Shown here piece after piece: positions 22,551 to 34,235 of a stretch of DNA of 64,000 nucleotides. The stretch covers positions 85,961 to 149,960 of the forward strand of contig JAVXUO010002040.1 of the NCBI GenBank assembly GCA_033065855.1. The letters run 5' to 3'. Position 1 is the first letter of the stretch; each line of letters starts with the position of its first letter. Position numbers and translations under genes: made by a program. The stretch is from Escallonia rubra (lineage: Eukaryota; Streptophyta; Magnoliopsida; Escalloniales; Escalloniaceae). The notes under the pieces are model-generated. The model saw nothing but the letters and a program-made list of their open reading frames with translations, was not told the DNA's origin and ran no database searches.

Positions 22551-23179
22551 TGTTGTGGTAAAAAATTGACCGGGACCGAACAAGCATCGGTAGGGACCAA
22601 ACGAGCACGCGAGCAGACCTGTGAAGCACAACACGAGCAAACGGGGACGCGCCGGAACCCCCAGAGGGGGCTCCGGCGGAGAGCCTCCGATGCTTAAGTC
22701 AGTAAACAATTTTGAGAGAGTATCTGAAAATATTAGATCGTCAGAACTTACCTTCTTCCCCTTTTCATTTCCCTTTTATAAGAATGTATTAAAGGGTCGG
22801 TTACGTCCCTTTAATGGGGAGTTACTCTAATTAGTGGGAGGTTACCAGTACTTCATGGGTAGTTATTTCTCATTATTAAGATAATGGGATAGTGGAAAGG
22901 TGGGCAAGTGCCACTCCCACTTCTCCAATAATCAAAGAGCATTTTTGGTGCCACCTGGCAGTAACAAGTGTTACCTTCCCATTGGTGGGTATTTTTTACC
23001 CATATCATTTGCCCCCCATTCCGTATTCTTTTGGGAGTAAGAATGCGGAATCAGGACGATTGTCGTAGTATCGAATTTTGGGCCCTTTTAAAAGGGATGC
23101 TCCGTGTTAGGAATTTAAACCAAAGGTGACATCTTTCACCCATTGGTAGATTGCAGAAACTTTTGGTTTGGCTAAGTCG

Positions 23180-25170
23180 GGGTTCTTTACTCGGCTTGCC
23201 GAATACAGGCTTAGAAGGGCTCATCTACTCGATTGGCCTAGTAGAGGCCTTTATGCACTTCGTTTACTCGGCTAATCGAGTAGAGACTTTAAACGTGCTT
23301 GTCTATTCAGCTGGCTGAGTAGAGGCCTTAAACGTGCTCGCCTACTGCTGGCTGAGTAAAGAGCATGGATGCACTCGTCTGCTCTACTGGGCGAGCAGAG
23401 AGTGAGACTAATGTGCTTGTCGGCTCGGCTTAGCGAGCAGAGGCTTAAGAGACTTAAAGTAGCTCGTTTGTTTGGCTGGGTAAGCAGAGAGACTTTGAGT
23501 CTAATGCGCTCGTCTTCTCGGCTTAGCGAGCGGATGATTGACTCTAAAGGCGCTCGTCTGTTCCGCTTGGCGAGAAGAGAGACTAAGAGACTAATGTGCT
23601 TGTCTGCTCAGCCTGGGGATCAAAGGCTTAGTCTCTAAAGGTGCTCGTCTACTCGGTATGGAGAATAGAGGCTTAGTCTCTAAAGGTGCTCGTCTGCTCG
23701 TCTTGGCGAACAGAAAGACTTAGAGGCTCTAATGGGTTCGTCTGCTCGGTCTGGTGAGCATAAGTTCTAAAGGTACTCGTCTGCTCGACCTGGGGAACAT
23801 AGGTTCTAAAGGTACTCGTCTGCTCGGCTGGGCGTGTGGAGGCAGAGGTCTAATGTGCTCATCTGCTCGGCATTACAAGCAGAGGCTTAGACCTCGAAGA
23901 GAACTCGTTTACTCTGCTGGGCTAGAAGATGTAGAGAGGTCTAATGTGCTCGTCTGCTCGGCTTTGCACGCAAAAGCTTAGACCTCGAAGGGAGCTCGTC
24001 TACTCGGCTGGGCGAGTAGAGGCAGAGGGGTTTAATGTGCTCGTCTGCTTGGCTTTGCGAGCAGAACCTTAGACCTCAAAGGGAGCTCGTCTACCCAGCT
24101 GGGCGAGTAGAGGCAGAGGCTTAGACCAACGAAGCTCGTCTACTCGGCTACAGCAGAGGCATGGGTCTAATGCGCTCGTCTTGTCGGCAGAGGCTAAGAC
24201 CATCGAAACTCGTCTACTCAGCTAGAGCATAGGCATATGTCTAATGCGCTCGTCTGCTCAGCAGAGGCTAAGACTATCGAAGCTCATCCATCGGCTAGAT
24301 CAGAGGCATAAGTCTAATACGCTCGTCTTCTCGACAGAGGCTAAGACCGTCGGAGCTCGTCTACTCGGCTAGAGCAGAGGCATAAGTTTAATGCGCTTGT
24401 CTTCTCGATAGAGGCTAAGACCGTCGGAGCTCGTCCACTCGGCTAGAGCAGAGGCATAAGTCTAATGCGCTCGTCTTCTCGATAGAGGCTAAGACCGTCA
24501 GAGCTCATCTACTCGGCTAGAGCAGAGGCATAGGTCTAATGCGCTCATCTTCTCGACAGAGGCTAAGACCGTCAGAGCTCGTCTACTCGGCTAGAGCAGA
24601 GGCATACGTCCAATGCGCTTGTCTTCTCGGTAGAGGCTAAGACCGTCGAAGCTTGTCTACTCGACTAGAGCAGAGGCATAGGTCTAATGCGCTACTCTGT
24701 TCGGCAGAGGCTAAGACCGTCAGAGCTCGTCTACTCAGCTAGAGTAGAGGCATAGGTCTAATACGCTCGTCTGCTCGGCAGAGGCTAAGACCATCGAAGC
24801 TCGTCTACTCGGCTAGAGCGGAGGCATAAGTCTAATGCGCTCGTCTGCTCGGCAGAGGCTAAGACCATCGGCGCTCGTCTACTTGGCTAGAGTAGAGGCA
24901 TGGGTCTGTGCCCTCATCTGTTCGGCAGAGGCTAAGACCAAAGGCGCCCGTCTACTTGGCTAGAGCAGAGGCATGGGTCTAGTACTCTCGTCTGCTCGAC
25001 AGAGGCTAAGACCAAAGGCGCTCGTCTACTCTTTCGAGCAGAGGCTTAGACCAAAGGCGCTAGTCTACTTGGCTAGAGTAGAGGCATGGGTCTGGTGCGC
25101 TCGTCTGCTCAGCTTTGCGAGCAGAGGCTTAGATCACGAATGGAGCTCGTCTATTCTGCTGGGCGAGTAG
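23180..25170. repeat. Tandem array in LTR U3, 74-bp core period (left arm)
   Basis: In the core (about 24,120-25,050) units repeat every 74 bp, built as 'gctaagaccgtcggagctcg', 'tctactcggctagagcagag', 'gcataggtctaatgcgctcg', 'tcttctcg'. The flanking units are longer and contain dyads such as CTACTCG(24,000-24,006)...CGAGTAG(24,013-24,019). It is related in word content to the 46-bp array at 3,395-4,110. Confidence 0.9.
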
Positions 25171-25344
25171 AGGCAGAGGCTTTATAGAGGATTCGAGTGA
25201 AATAGTGTCCGCTCGATTTAGTCAAAGTTTCTATGAAGGGGTACAAGGGTAAACTTATCCCCATATTGTGGTGATTGATTGTCGCCACGTGTTGGTTGTC
25301 CCAACAGTCATGAGATCTTGGCTATTGGATTACAATAATATCTC

Positions 25345-25352
25345 TATATAAG
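25345..25352 (+). promoter_or_regulatory. TATA-like box antisense to the left LTR
   Basis: TATATAAG preceded by an attggattacaataatatc stretch, in the same relative place and orientation as 4,438-4,445: between the tandem array and the U3 outer end, facing away from the LTR promoter. Its inverted copy is at about 30,860-30,870. Confidence 0.35.
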
Positions 25353-27897
25353 GATAACTTTATTTCATTTTGAGTAAGAGAGACCTCGAGAGGCCTAAAA
25401 GAGCTTGCCAGCTCGGATTGGCTCGATAGGAGTCCATTAGTGTTCTTTAGCTCGGTCCGGTGAGCAGTGAGCTAGGAATTCAAAGAATCTCTACTCTGCG
25501 AGGCTTACATGACTCCTCAAGAAAGGAGTGCTCAGTTGGGCCAAGGTTTAGGCAACTCTTTATAGAGAGGAGCACTGGTGCTTGGCTAGACCATCATGAA
25601 TGTCCTCAGTGAAGGGATACCGGATGATGACTGGCACTGTGATGCTGAGTTTCTCAAGGTGTCGGTTATGAGAGTGGCTAGAGCACGGTTGAAGCACGTA
25701 AGGGTGAGCTTCGTAATATATCTTCTTAGGTCATTTTTTTTAATGACGATACTCCACCGTCGTTTTAAAAAAAAGTGATGTGGCCATTATAAAGATCAAT
25801 GATCTTGGTCCTTCTTGTGATGGAAATGGCGAGAGTATTTCTGTGAGGGGGAGTGCAGACTCTGTGCGAGAGTGGTCATAGTCTCATATACATGTAGCCC
25901 CCCTAACTAAGAAGGTATATATGCAAAGATGGTTTCTTAGTTACTATGTAGGGCTCGTAAACAGAATCGTTGTTTGTCGGCTCGGCGAGACAAGTAGATA
26001 AAGCTAGGTAGTCTGGTTTGTTTGCTCGGCTAGATGAGCAGATAAAGTTAGGGGACCATGGTCTGTCTAAGTAACAGATGTGGAGTCCTTCAAAGCAAGA
26101 TGCCACTAGATGACTAACAAAGACATTGCGGCATTTTGCCGATATGCTGTGCAACGATGTGCAACATTGTGGCAAGAATACGGGCACGAGATCTCAAATT
26201 CGCCGAACGTACTGGTGAAGCTATAATCACTGGTTGTGACGCTCTCATGGCTATCGCATTAATGATAACGTGTGCGTGTCCATTACCCAGGTCAACATGT
26301 GACGCTTAGTAGGCAGGACGCTACCTTTGAATCTCTTAGTATAACTAAAGCTAGGGGCTGTGAATTTTCTTCAAGTATGAAGTGGGGTGCAATATAGACC
26401 CTCACAACATAAAAAAAGGGCGTGAAAAAATATAGCAAGAGAGCGTACGAACTGATTAAGGCAACTATATTTTAGCACTAAACTGAGATAAGTAATCACA
26501 CTCTGTGACACCATAATGACCCCGTCGGTTAGACAGTTGAGGGGTGTTTCTTACGCAAGTGAGAGTTTGTAACAACTTAGAGCACTCGTATGACCTGAAT
26601 ATGTTTTAGCCGATTGAAGCAATAGGATGATGATAGGCCGAATGGAATAAACAGTTCTAGGTGTATTGAGCAATACAAAAGCGTATTCTAACCATGCCCG
26701 CGCTTAAAATCATAGCCCTTGTGTATTATGACGTGTACAAAAAGTGCATATACGTGCTTTTAGTGATGAATATGGCTACACGTGCAGGCTTTAAGACACA
26801 TGTTGCAAATATCAAATAAACAGAATTTTGTGGGTTCTAAGTTAAATATGCAAATTTATGGGCTAAAAACTTAAGTCCTTGAGAAGGAAAGTGTGCACCT
26901 TATTTTTCCAATTCGGGCCTCAAGCTTTTCTCCTTCAGGCCATCAAAGCACTGCTGAAGCGCCGTCGCCACCGCTCGATTGCGCCTGGCGCTGTTCGGTG
27001 CAGACCCAAGGCAGTGAGCATCTGGTGAGACCATGACAGCCTATCGTTTGGCAATCACAGTAATTGGACGGGACAACGACCACCAATGATGGTGCACGGC
27101 AGCGGCGGAGTTGCTATCAGGCGCGACGGCAGGGAGCTGGCCTGAAAAGTTACGACAGTGGCCTACTCAAACGAATCCATGGCGGGCGTGAATCTTCAAT
27201 GGCTGATGTGGCGGCTGCGCTGTCACGGTGGGTGAGTCGTGATTGGTGGGGCGTTTGACCCTGACGACGCTACCGATGAAAACAGCGGTCGCCGGTCAGT
27301 GGGGAAGGCCTTGGTGCGGTGGCCAAATAGAACCTTGTGGGGAATGGACCTGTGGCTTTTCCAGGGCCGTGACGCTGGCCGATTGGTCCATTGCCGGCTG
27401 GTAGCACCCTGTTGACGGCGTTAGGGCAGTGATTGATTGAGGACCCATAGTGGCAGTCGCTTAATGGTTGTGACAGCGCCGCCCTCGGTTGTGATGGAGT
27501 GGGTCTATTCTCTCCTTATGGTGGTCGATGAATTGTTTGGGCTTGTGATTGGCGGGGTGTTGACTGGTTTTGCCTCCGGCGGTCTTGTGGTGGAGCTGGT
27601 GGTTGTGACGTTGTAGGTTTGAACATAATGAGTTTTGCGGCGCTGCTGTTGGTCGATGGGATGCCCGTCTTTTGTCTTGCAGACCCACTGTGGTGGGACG
27701 TTTGATATGACGGTTGAAACCCGCCGCTTGAAGACGGTGGTGCTGGCAGTGTTGCCGTTTCTCGCCCAAATTATTTTTTTTCACAGATATTTTGTAAGGA
27801 GGCGCTTGAATTGTCGAGTTAACGACCCACGGTCCTAGGTGACCGGTGACTGTTCCTGTCGCAGTGGCGGTGGCTGTGGCCATTCCGGTGCCGTAAC

Positions 27898-28755
27898 CAT
27901 GGTTTTAAATCGCGGAATCGGGATACGTAACGGTCGCGGTCGCGGTGTAACGGTATCGGGCGTATCGGACGTTACGTAACGGGAATCGGTTATCGCGACT
28001 GCAAATTTTTTTCAAGCATTGGGAAATGCTTAAAACTCAATGATACGAAGATTGTAACCCTAAAATGTCTCATTTTAATGCTTTTAATAGTTTAAAAGAC
28101 TAAGAAGTATGTAAAGAAAATACGTTATGAGTAATTATCAAGTATTAATAAATAAAATAAGTTGTAAAATCTAAAATCTTACTCATTTTAAATTAAAACC
28201 ATGCATTTAAGTTTAAAAAAGCAGATGAGTAAAAAGTATTTAAAATATTAGAATCCAAAACACAAAGAAAGTCCAAAAATCATTAAAGTCTCCTTGACTC
28301 CTTCTCATAAAATAAGTTGATCTCATCTCTGCAGACCCGTCTCTTACGCCCATAGCCACATTCCCTAGTCCCCACTCCCACAGACTCAGTCCCCATTCCC
28401 ACAGACTCAACCACTACAGTACAGCGCACGGCCAACACCCCGACCTTCTTCTTCCGTTCTCCTCTTTTACAGAGCTGGACAGCGCACAGTCCCTTCTTCC
28501 TTCGTCTTTTTCTCTTTCTTCTTTTGTGATTGTGTTGTTGTTTGGAGTGCAGAGGTGTATAGAGAGAGAGAAAAGGTGAGAAATTGGACTTCAACTCTTC
28601 AAGGAGTCAGATCTGTTGGAAGGAGACAAGGAAATCTCTAATCTATGTTCTTACTGTAACGGGACCGATAAATCAGCGTGTAACCGTAACGGCAAGGTGA
28701 AAATCCGTTACATATCGGCCGTTACGGTATGTAACGGCCGTTTTTTAAAACCTTG
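27898..28755. mobile_element. Non-autonomous hAT-like element, 858 bp, with perfect 8-bp TSD
   Basis: Flanked by GCCGTAAC at 27,890-27,897 and 28,756-28,763. The ends are CATGGTTTTAAA and TTTAAAACCTTG, short imperfect inverted termini. Subterminal parts are packed with GTAACGG / CCGTTAC words on both sides; the middle is AT-rich with a CT-rich zone. No transposase was found. It is nested inside the Tat-like element's internal region and is therefore younger than that element. Confidence 0.85.
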
Positions 28756-29306
28756 GCCGTAACAGTGTTTGCGGTTTCGACAGAGTGTGTTGAGCGGCGA
28801 CAGCGCTGCTGCTGATTCCGTCTCTCTCTTCTTTCTCTCTCTTACAACGGTGTGCTATCGGAGATGGCCGCAGTTTGTGTGGTTGGTTGATGCGCCGGTA
28901 GTGGCGTGGAGTTGGTGGTTGCGCCGGATGGCCCGGATCTGAATAGAACGGTTTGACAGCACATGTTGATCGAGATGAAATGGCGGACCTATGGTTGGTA
29001 TTGTGACGCCGCCATGGATTGAGGTCTTTATATATGATTGGCGGATCGCAGTGGTTATTATGATTGGTGTCACTGATTGGCCGGAGATTGAAGCAGCGAT
29101 GAGGAGTCGACCGAAGTGGTGGCAGCAGCCTACTGCACGGTTGGGTGGCGCCGCTAGTTAGAGGGGAGTTGTCAAGCCTGTGTTGGCCACAGTGGCCACC
29201 GACGGTGGCGTATAGTGGCGGTCTTCTGTTTCTTTTTTCTTCTTTTCTGGTGACGGCCGAACTGAGAATGGGCATTGCATTATGATAGCTACGCGGTGGT
29301 GCTAGT

Positions 29307-29329
29307 CGGTCCCACGGATGGCACCAAAA
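29307..29329 (-). other. Tat-type primer-binding site
   Basis: On minus, directly after the 5' LTR end (CATAACA), the sequence reads TTTTGGTGCCATCCGTGGGA, resembling the TTGGCGCC.TC.GTGGGA post-LTR sequence typical of plant Tat-lineage Ty3/gypsy elements. It fixes the element's orientation as minus. Confidence 0.65.
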
Positions 29330-29641
29330 TGTTATGGTAAAAAATTGACCGGGACCGAACAAGCATCGGTAGGGACCAAACTAGCACGCGAGCAGACCTG
29401 TGAAGCACAACACGAGCAAACGGTGACGCGCCGGAACCCCCGGAGGGGGCTTCGGCGGAGAGCCTCCGATGCTTAAGTCAGTAAACAATTTTGAGAGAGT
29501 ATCTGAAAATATTAGATCGTCAGAACTTACCTTCTTCCCCTTTTCATTTTCTTTTATAAGAATGTATTAAAGGGCCGGTTACGTCCCTTTAATGGGGAGT
29601 TACTCTAATTAGTGGGAGGTTACTAGGACTTTATGGGCAGT
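29330..29641 (-). mobile_element. Truncated 5' LTR (U5-proximal 310 bp)
   Basis: Same orientation as the left arm and matching 22,551 to about 22,860, then cut. It runs directly into the inverted LTR at 29,642, with a few bases (CAGTTG) of overlap in the two alignments. U3 is missing. It faces the 33,500-33,814 end of the inverted LTR as an inverted repeat. Confidence 0.8.
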
Positions 29642-31019
29642 TGCTACAAACTCTCACTTGCGTAAGAAACACCCCTCAACTGTCTAACCGACGGGGTCAT
29701 TATGGTGTCACAGAGTGTGATTACTTATCTCAGTTTAGTGCTAAAATATAGTTGCCTTAATCAGTTCGTACGCTCTCTTGCTATATTTTTTCCCGCCCTA
29801 TTTTTATGTTGTGAGGGTCTATATTGCACCCCACTTCATACTTGAAAAAAATTCACAGCCCCTAGCTTTAGTTATACTAAGAGATTCAAAGGCAGCGTCC
29901 TGCCTAATAAGCGTCACATGTTGACCTGGGTAATGGACACGCACGCGCTATCACTAATGCGATAGCCATGAGAGCGTCACAACCAGTAATTATAGCTTCA
30001 CCAGTACGTTCGGCGAATTTGAGATTTCGTGCCCGTATTCTTGCCACAATGTTGCACATTGTTGCACAGCATATCGGCAAAATGCCGCAACGTCTTTGTT
30101 AGTCATCTAGTGGCATCTTGCTTTGAAGGACTCCACGTCTGTTACTTAGACAGACCATGGTCCCCTAACTTTATCGCTCATCTAGCCGAGCAAACAAACC
30201 AGACTACCTAGCTTTATCTACTTGTCTCGCCGAGCCGACAAACAACGGTTCTGTTTACGAGCCCTACATAGTAACTAAGAAACCATCTTTGCATCTATGC
30301 CTTCTTAGTCAGGGGGGCTACATGTATATGAGACTATGACCACTCTCGCACAGAGTCTGCACTCCCCCTCACAGAAATACTCTCGCCATTTCCATCACAA
30401 GAAGGAACAAGACCATTGATCTTTATAATGGCCACATCACTTTTTTTTAAAACGACGGTGAAGTATCGTTATTAAAAAAAATGACCTAAGAAGATATATT
30501 ACGAAGCTCACTCTTACGTGCTTCAACCGTGCTCTAGCCACTCTCATAACCGACACCTTGAGAAGCTCAGCATCACAGTGCCAGTCATCATCCGGTATCC
30601 CTTCACTGAGGATATTTATGATGGTCTAGCCAAGCACCGGTGCTCCTCTCTATAAAGAGTTGCCTAAACCTTGGCCCAACTGAGCACTCCTTTCTTGAGG
30701 AGTCATGTAAGCCTCGCAGAGTAGAGATCCTTTGAATTCCTAGCTCACTGCTCACCGGACCGAGCTAAAGAACTCTAATGGACTCCTATCGAGCCAATCC
30801 GAGCTAGCAAGCTCTTTTAGGCCTCTCGAGGTCTCTCTTACTCAAAATGAAATAAAGTTCTCTTTATATAGAGATATTATTGTAATCCAATAGCTAATAT
30901 CTCATGACTGTTGGGACAACCAACACGTGGCGACAATCAATCGCCACAATATGGGGATAAGTTTACCCTTGTACCCCTTCATAGAAACTTTGACTAAATC
31001 GAGCGGACACTATTTCACT

Positions 31020-33180
31020 CGAATCCTCTATAAAGCCTCTGCCTCTACTCACCCAGCAGAATAGACGAGCTCCATTCGAGATCTAAGCCTCTGCTCGCAA
31101 AGCTGAGCAGACGAGCGTACCAGACCCATGCCTCTGCTCTAGCCAAGTAGACTAGCGCCTTTGGTCTAAGCCTCTGCTCGTAAAGAGTAGACGAGCGCCT
31201 TTGGTCTTAGCCTCTGTCGAGCAGACGAGCGCACTAGACCCATGCCTCTGCTCTAGCCAAGTAGACGAGCGCATTTGGTCTTAGCCTCTGCCAAGCAGAT
31301 GAGGGCACAGACCCATGCCTCTGCTCTAGCCAAGTAAACGAGCGCCGATGGTCTTAGCCTCTGCCAAGCAAACGAGCGCATTAGACATATGCCTCTGCTC
31401 TAGCCGAGTAGACGAGCTTTGATGGTCTTAGCCTCTGCCGAGCAGACGAGCGCATTAGACCTATGCCTCTGCTCTAGCCAAGTAGACGAGCTCTGATGAT
31501 CTTAGCCTCTGCCGAACAGAGTAGCGCATTAGACCTATGCCTATGCTCTAGCCGAGTAGACAAGCTCCGACGGTCTTAGCCTCTGCCGAGAAGACGAGCG
31601 CATTAGACCTATGCCTCTGCTCTAGCCGAGTAGACGAGCTTCGACGGTCTTAGCCTCTGCCGAGAAAAGGAGCGCATTAGACCTATGCCTCTGCTCTAGC
31701 TGAGTAGACGAGCTCTGACGATCTTAGCCTCTGCCGAGAAGACGAGCGCATTAGACTTATGCCTCTGCTCTAGCCGAGTGGACGAGCTCCGACGGTCTTA
31801 GCCTCTGCCGAGAAGACGAGCGCATTAGACTTATGCCTCTGCTCTAGCCGAGTGGACGAGCTTCGACGGTCTTAGCCTCTACCGAGAAGACGAGCGCATT
31901 AGACTTATGCCTCTGCTCTAGCCGAGTGGACGAGCTCCGACGCTCTTAGCCTCTGTCGAGAAGACGAGCGCATTAGACTTATGCCTCTGCTCTAGCCGAG
32001 TAGACGAGCTCCGACAGTCTTAGCCTCTGTCGAGAAGACGAGCGTATTAGACTTATGCCTCTGATCTAGCCAAGTGGATAAGCTTCGATAGTCTTAGCCT
32101 CTGCTGAGCAGACGAGCGCATTAGATATATGCCTCTGCTCTAGCTGAGTAGACGAGTTCCGATGGTCTTAGCCTCTGCCGAGTAGACGAGCGCATTAGAC
32201 CCATGCCTCTACTCTACCCGAGTAGACGAGCTTCGTTGGTCTAAGCCTCTGCCTCTACTCGCCCAGCCGGGTAGACGATCTCCCTTTGAGGTCTAAGGTT
32301 CTGCTCGCAAAGCCAAGCAGACGAGCACATTAAACCCCTCTGCCTCTACTCGCCCAGCCGAGTAGACGAGCTCCCTTCGAGGTCTAAACTTTTGCTTGCA
32401 AAGCCGAGCAGACGAGCACATTAGACCTCTCTGCATCTACTAGCCCAGCCGAGTAAACGAGTTCTCTTCGAGGTCTAAGCTTCTGCTTGTAATGCCGAGC
32501 AGATGAGCACATTAGACCTCTCCCTCCACTCGCCCAATCGAGCAGACGAGTACCTTTAGAACCTTTGCTCCCCAGGTCGAGCAGACGAGTACTTTTAGAA
32601 CTTCTGCTCACCAGGCCGAGCAGACGAACCCATTAGAGCCTCTAAGTCTTTCTGCTCGCCAAGCCGAGCAGACGAGCACCTTTAGAGACTAAGCCTCTAT
32701 TCTCCATACCGAGTAGACGAGCACCTTTAGAGACTAAGCCTTTGATCCCCAGGCTGAGCAGACAAGCACATTAGTCTCTTAGTCTCTCTACTCGCCAAGC
32801 GGAACAGACGAGCGCCTTTAGAGTCAATCATCCGCTCGCTAACCCGAGAAGACGAGCGCATTAGACTCAAAGTCTCTCTGCTTACCCAGCCAAACAAACG
32901 AGCTACTTTAAGTCTCTTAAGCCTCTACTCTCTAAGCCGAGCCGACAAGCACATTAGTCTCACTCTCTGCTCGCCCAGTAGAGCAGACGGGTGCATCCAT
33001 GCTCTTTACTCAGCCAGCAATAGGCGAGCACGTTTAAGGCCTCTACTCAGCCAGCTGAATAGACAAGCACGTTTAAAGCCTCTACTCGATTAGCCGAGTA
33101 AACGAAGTGCATAAAGGCCTCTACTCGGCCAATCGAGTAGATGAGCCCTTCTAAGCCTGTATTCGGCAAGCCGAGTAGAC
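31020..33180. repeat. Tandem array in LTR U3 (right arm, inverted copy)
   Basis: Reverse-complement counterpart of the array at 23,180-25,170, again with a 74-bp core period ('cgagctccgacggtcttagc', 'ctctgccgagaagacgagcg', 'cattagacttatgcctctgc', 'tctagccgagtgga'). Unit number and single-base variants differ between the two arms. Confidence 0.9.
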
Positions 33181-33584
33181 AACCCCGCCTTAGCCAAACC
33201 AAAAGTTTCTGCAATCTACCAATGGGTGAAAGATGTCACCTTTGGTTTAAATTCCTAACACGGAGCATCCCTTTTAAAAGGGCCCAAAATTCGATGCTAC
33301 GACAATCGTCCTGATTCCGCATTCTTACTCCCAAAAGAATACGAAATGGGGTGCAAATGATATGGGTAAAAAATACCCACCAATGGGAAGGTAACACTTG
33401 TTACTGTCAGATGGCACCAAAACTGCTCTTTGATTATTGGAGAAGTGGGAGTGGCACTTGCCCACCTTTCCACTATCCCATTATCTTAATAATGAGAAAT
33501 AACTGCCCATGAAGTCCTGGTAACCTCCCACTAATTAGAGTAACTCCCCATTAAAGGGATGTAACCGACCCTTTAATACATTCT

Positions 33585-33592
33585 TATAAAAG
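33585..33592 (+). promoter_or_regulatory. TATA box of the right LTR
   Basis: TATAAAAG about 220 bp before the LTR 3' end, followed by the conserved U5-like sequence. The corresponding box in the left arm is CTTTTATA at 22,773-22,780. Confidence 0.6.
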
Positions 33593-33905
33593 GGAAATGA
33601 AAAGGGGAAGAAGGTAAGTTCTGACGATCTAATATTTGCAGATACTCTCTCAAAATTGTTTACTGACTTAAGCATTGGAGGCTCTCCGCCGGAGCCCCCT
33701 CCGGGGGTTCCGGCGCGTCACCGTTTGCTCGTGTTGTGCTTCACAGGTCTGCTCGCGTGCTCGTTTAGTCTCTACCGATGCTTGTTCGGTCCCGGTCAAT
33801 TTTTTACCACAACACATCGCATCTAGCTTTTTAAGTTCTTCTGCTTGTACTACTAGATTGCATGCTTTCACTGACAAATTAATACAATGTTCAAATCATA
33901 TGCAG

Positions 33906-33951
33906 GCAGTACTCTTGGTATTCCAGATGCCATCTGGCAACGTTGGTGAAG
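33906..33951 (+). pseudogene. Oxidosqualene cyclase third-exon fragment, copy 1
   Basis: Begins after ATATGCAG with AVLLVFQMPS and stops after about 46 bp at GTGAAGC, where a deletion joins it to block H. The full form of this exon is at 42,459-42,557. The 90 bp before it match the cyclase intron of copy 2. Confidence 0.75.
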
Positions 33952-34235
33952 CGAAGAAAAACGTGTGTATAAACGTTTATATATACACATATATACGCTG
34001 AATGGAACGGTTTTAGGGGTGATTACCTTATGAAATCTTCCTCTGAAACACAATCTTCGATCCCCCAATTCTACCTTCTATCCAATCTCTCCCTTCTCAC
34101 TCTCTCTTTCTTCCTCTTTCTCTCTCTACTCTCCCTCTCTACGCTCTATCTTTTCTCTCTCTCCCTCAACCGTATTTCAAAAGATGAGAAAAATAGGGAC
34201 GGCTGCTCCCATGATTATTGTATATATATAAAAAG
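33952..34235. repeat. Segmental duplication block H, copy 1
   Basis: Matches 44,365-44,705 (common landmark 'ttaggggtgattaccttatg' near 34,012), including a CT-rich stretch at 34,085-34,170. The deletion that fused it to the cyclase exon removed the equivalent of about 42,505-44,366 and left the shared AAGC at the junction. Confidence 0.7.

Larger units (their letters stand above)
22551..26574 (-). mobile_element. Tat-like LTR (3' LTR), left inverted arm, 4,024 bp
   Basis: Minus-strand LTR from TGTTACAAAC (26,574) to CCACAACA (22,551). It has a TATAAAAG box (minus, 22,773-22,780) and the U5 signature GACTTAAGCATCGGAGG near 22,690, followed by a GC-rich stem (CGGAGCCCCC/GGGGGCTCCG-like). U3 is nearly 3.8 kb long and mostly a 74-bp tandem array. 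The same sequence occurs inverted at 29,642-33,814, about 96-97% identical where compared by eye. No open frame of known function lies in it. Confidence 0.82.
26575..29329 (-). mobile_element. Internal region of a non-autonomous Tat-like element
   Basis: Lies between the minus-strand 3' LTR (22,551-26,574) and a truncated 5' LTR (29,330-29,641). Starting from the PBS at its right end, it is GC-rich without gag, protease, reverse transcriptase or integrase motifs. Without the 858-bp hAT insertion the internal region is about 1.9 kb, so this is a LARD-like non-autonomous element. Long frames at 27,461-27,883 and 28,745-29,362 (minus) are compositional: Thr/Ala- and His/Pro-rich without recognisable domains. 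Confidence 0.6.
29642..33814 (+). mobile_element. Tat-like LTR, right inverted arm, 4,173 bp
   Basis: Plus-strand LTR from TGCTACAAAC to CCACAACA, the inverted counterpart of 22,551-26,574. It contains the TATA box at 33,585-33,592, the U5 signature near 33,662-33,680 and a GC-rich stem. It is 149 bp longer than the left arm, mainly in tandem-repeat number. No internal region or partner LTR in this orientation follows. The sequence after it (CATCGC) is single-copy block G-H sequence, and no 5-bp duplication matches the GTTAC on the left flank. Confidence 0.82.

Noticed and set aside
23180..25170. Regular 74-bp arrays that superficially resemble a CRISPR array
   Set aside because: There are no unique spacers between constant repeats; whole units are repeated, the context is a plant LTR, and there are no cas genes.
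25903..26187. 94-codon minus-strand frame in the left LTR, with a partial counterpart at 30,029-30,211
   Set aside because: Present only because the LTRs are copies of each other; the right copy is cut short by stops and no domain is visible.
27461..27883. 140-codon minus-strand frame starting with repeated Ala-Thr
   Set aside because: A compositional frame in the GC-rich internal region of a non-autonomous element, with no recognised domain.
28745..29362. 205-codon minus-strand frame near the PBS, considered as gag
   Set aside because: It runs through the truncated LTR and PBS, is His/Pro/Arg-rich and has no gag or zinc-knuckle motif.
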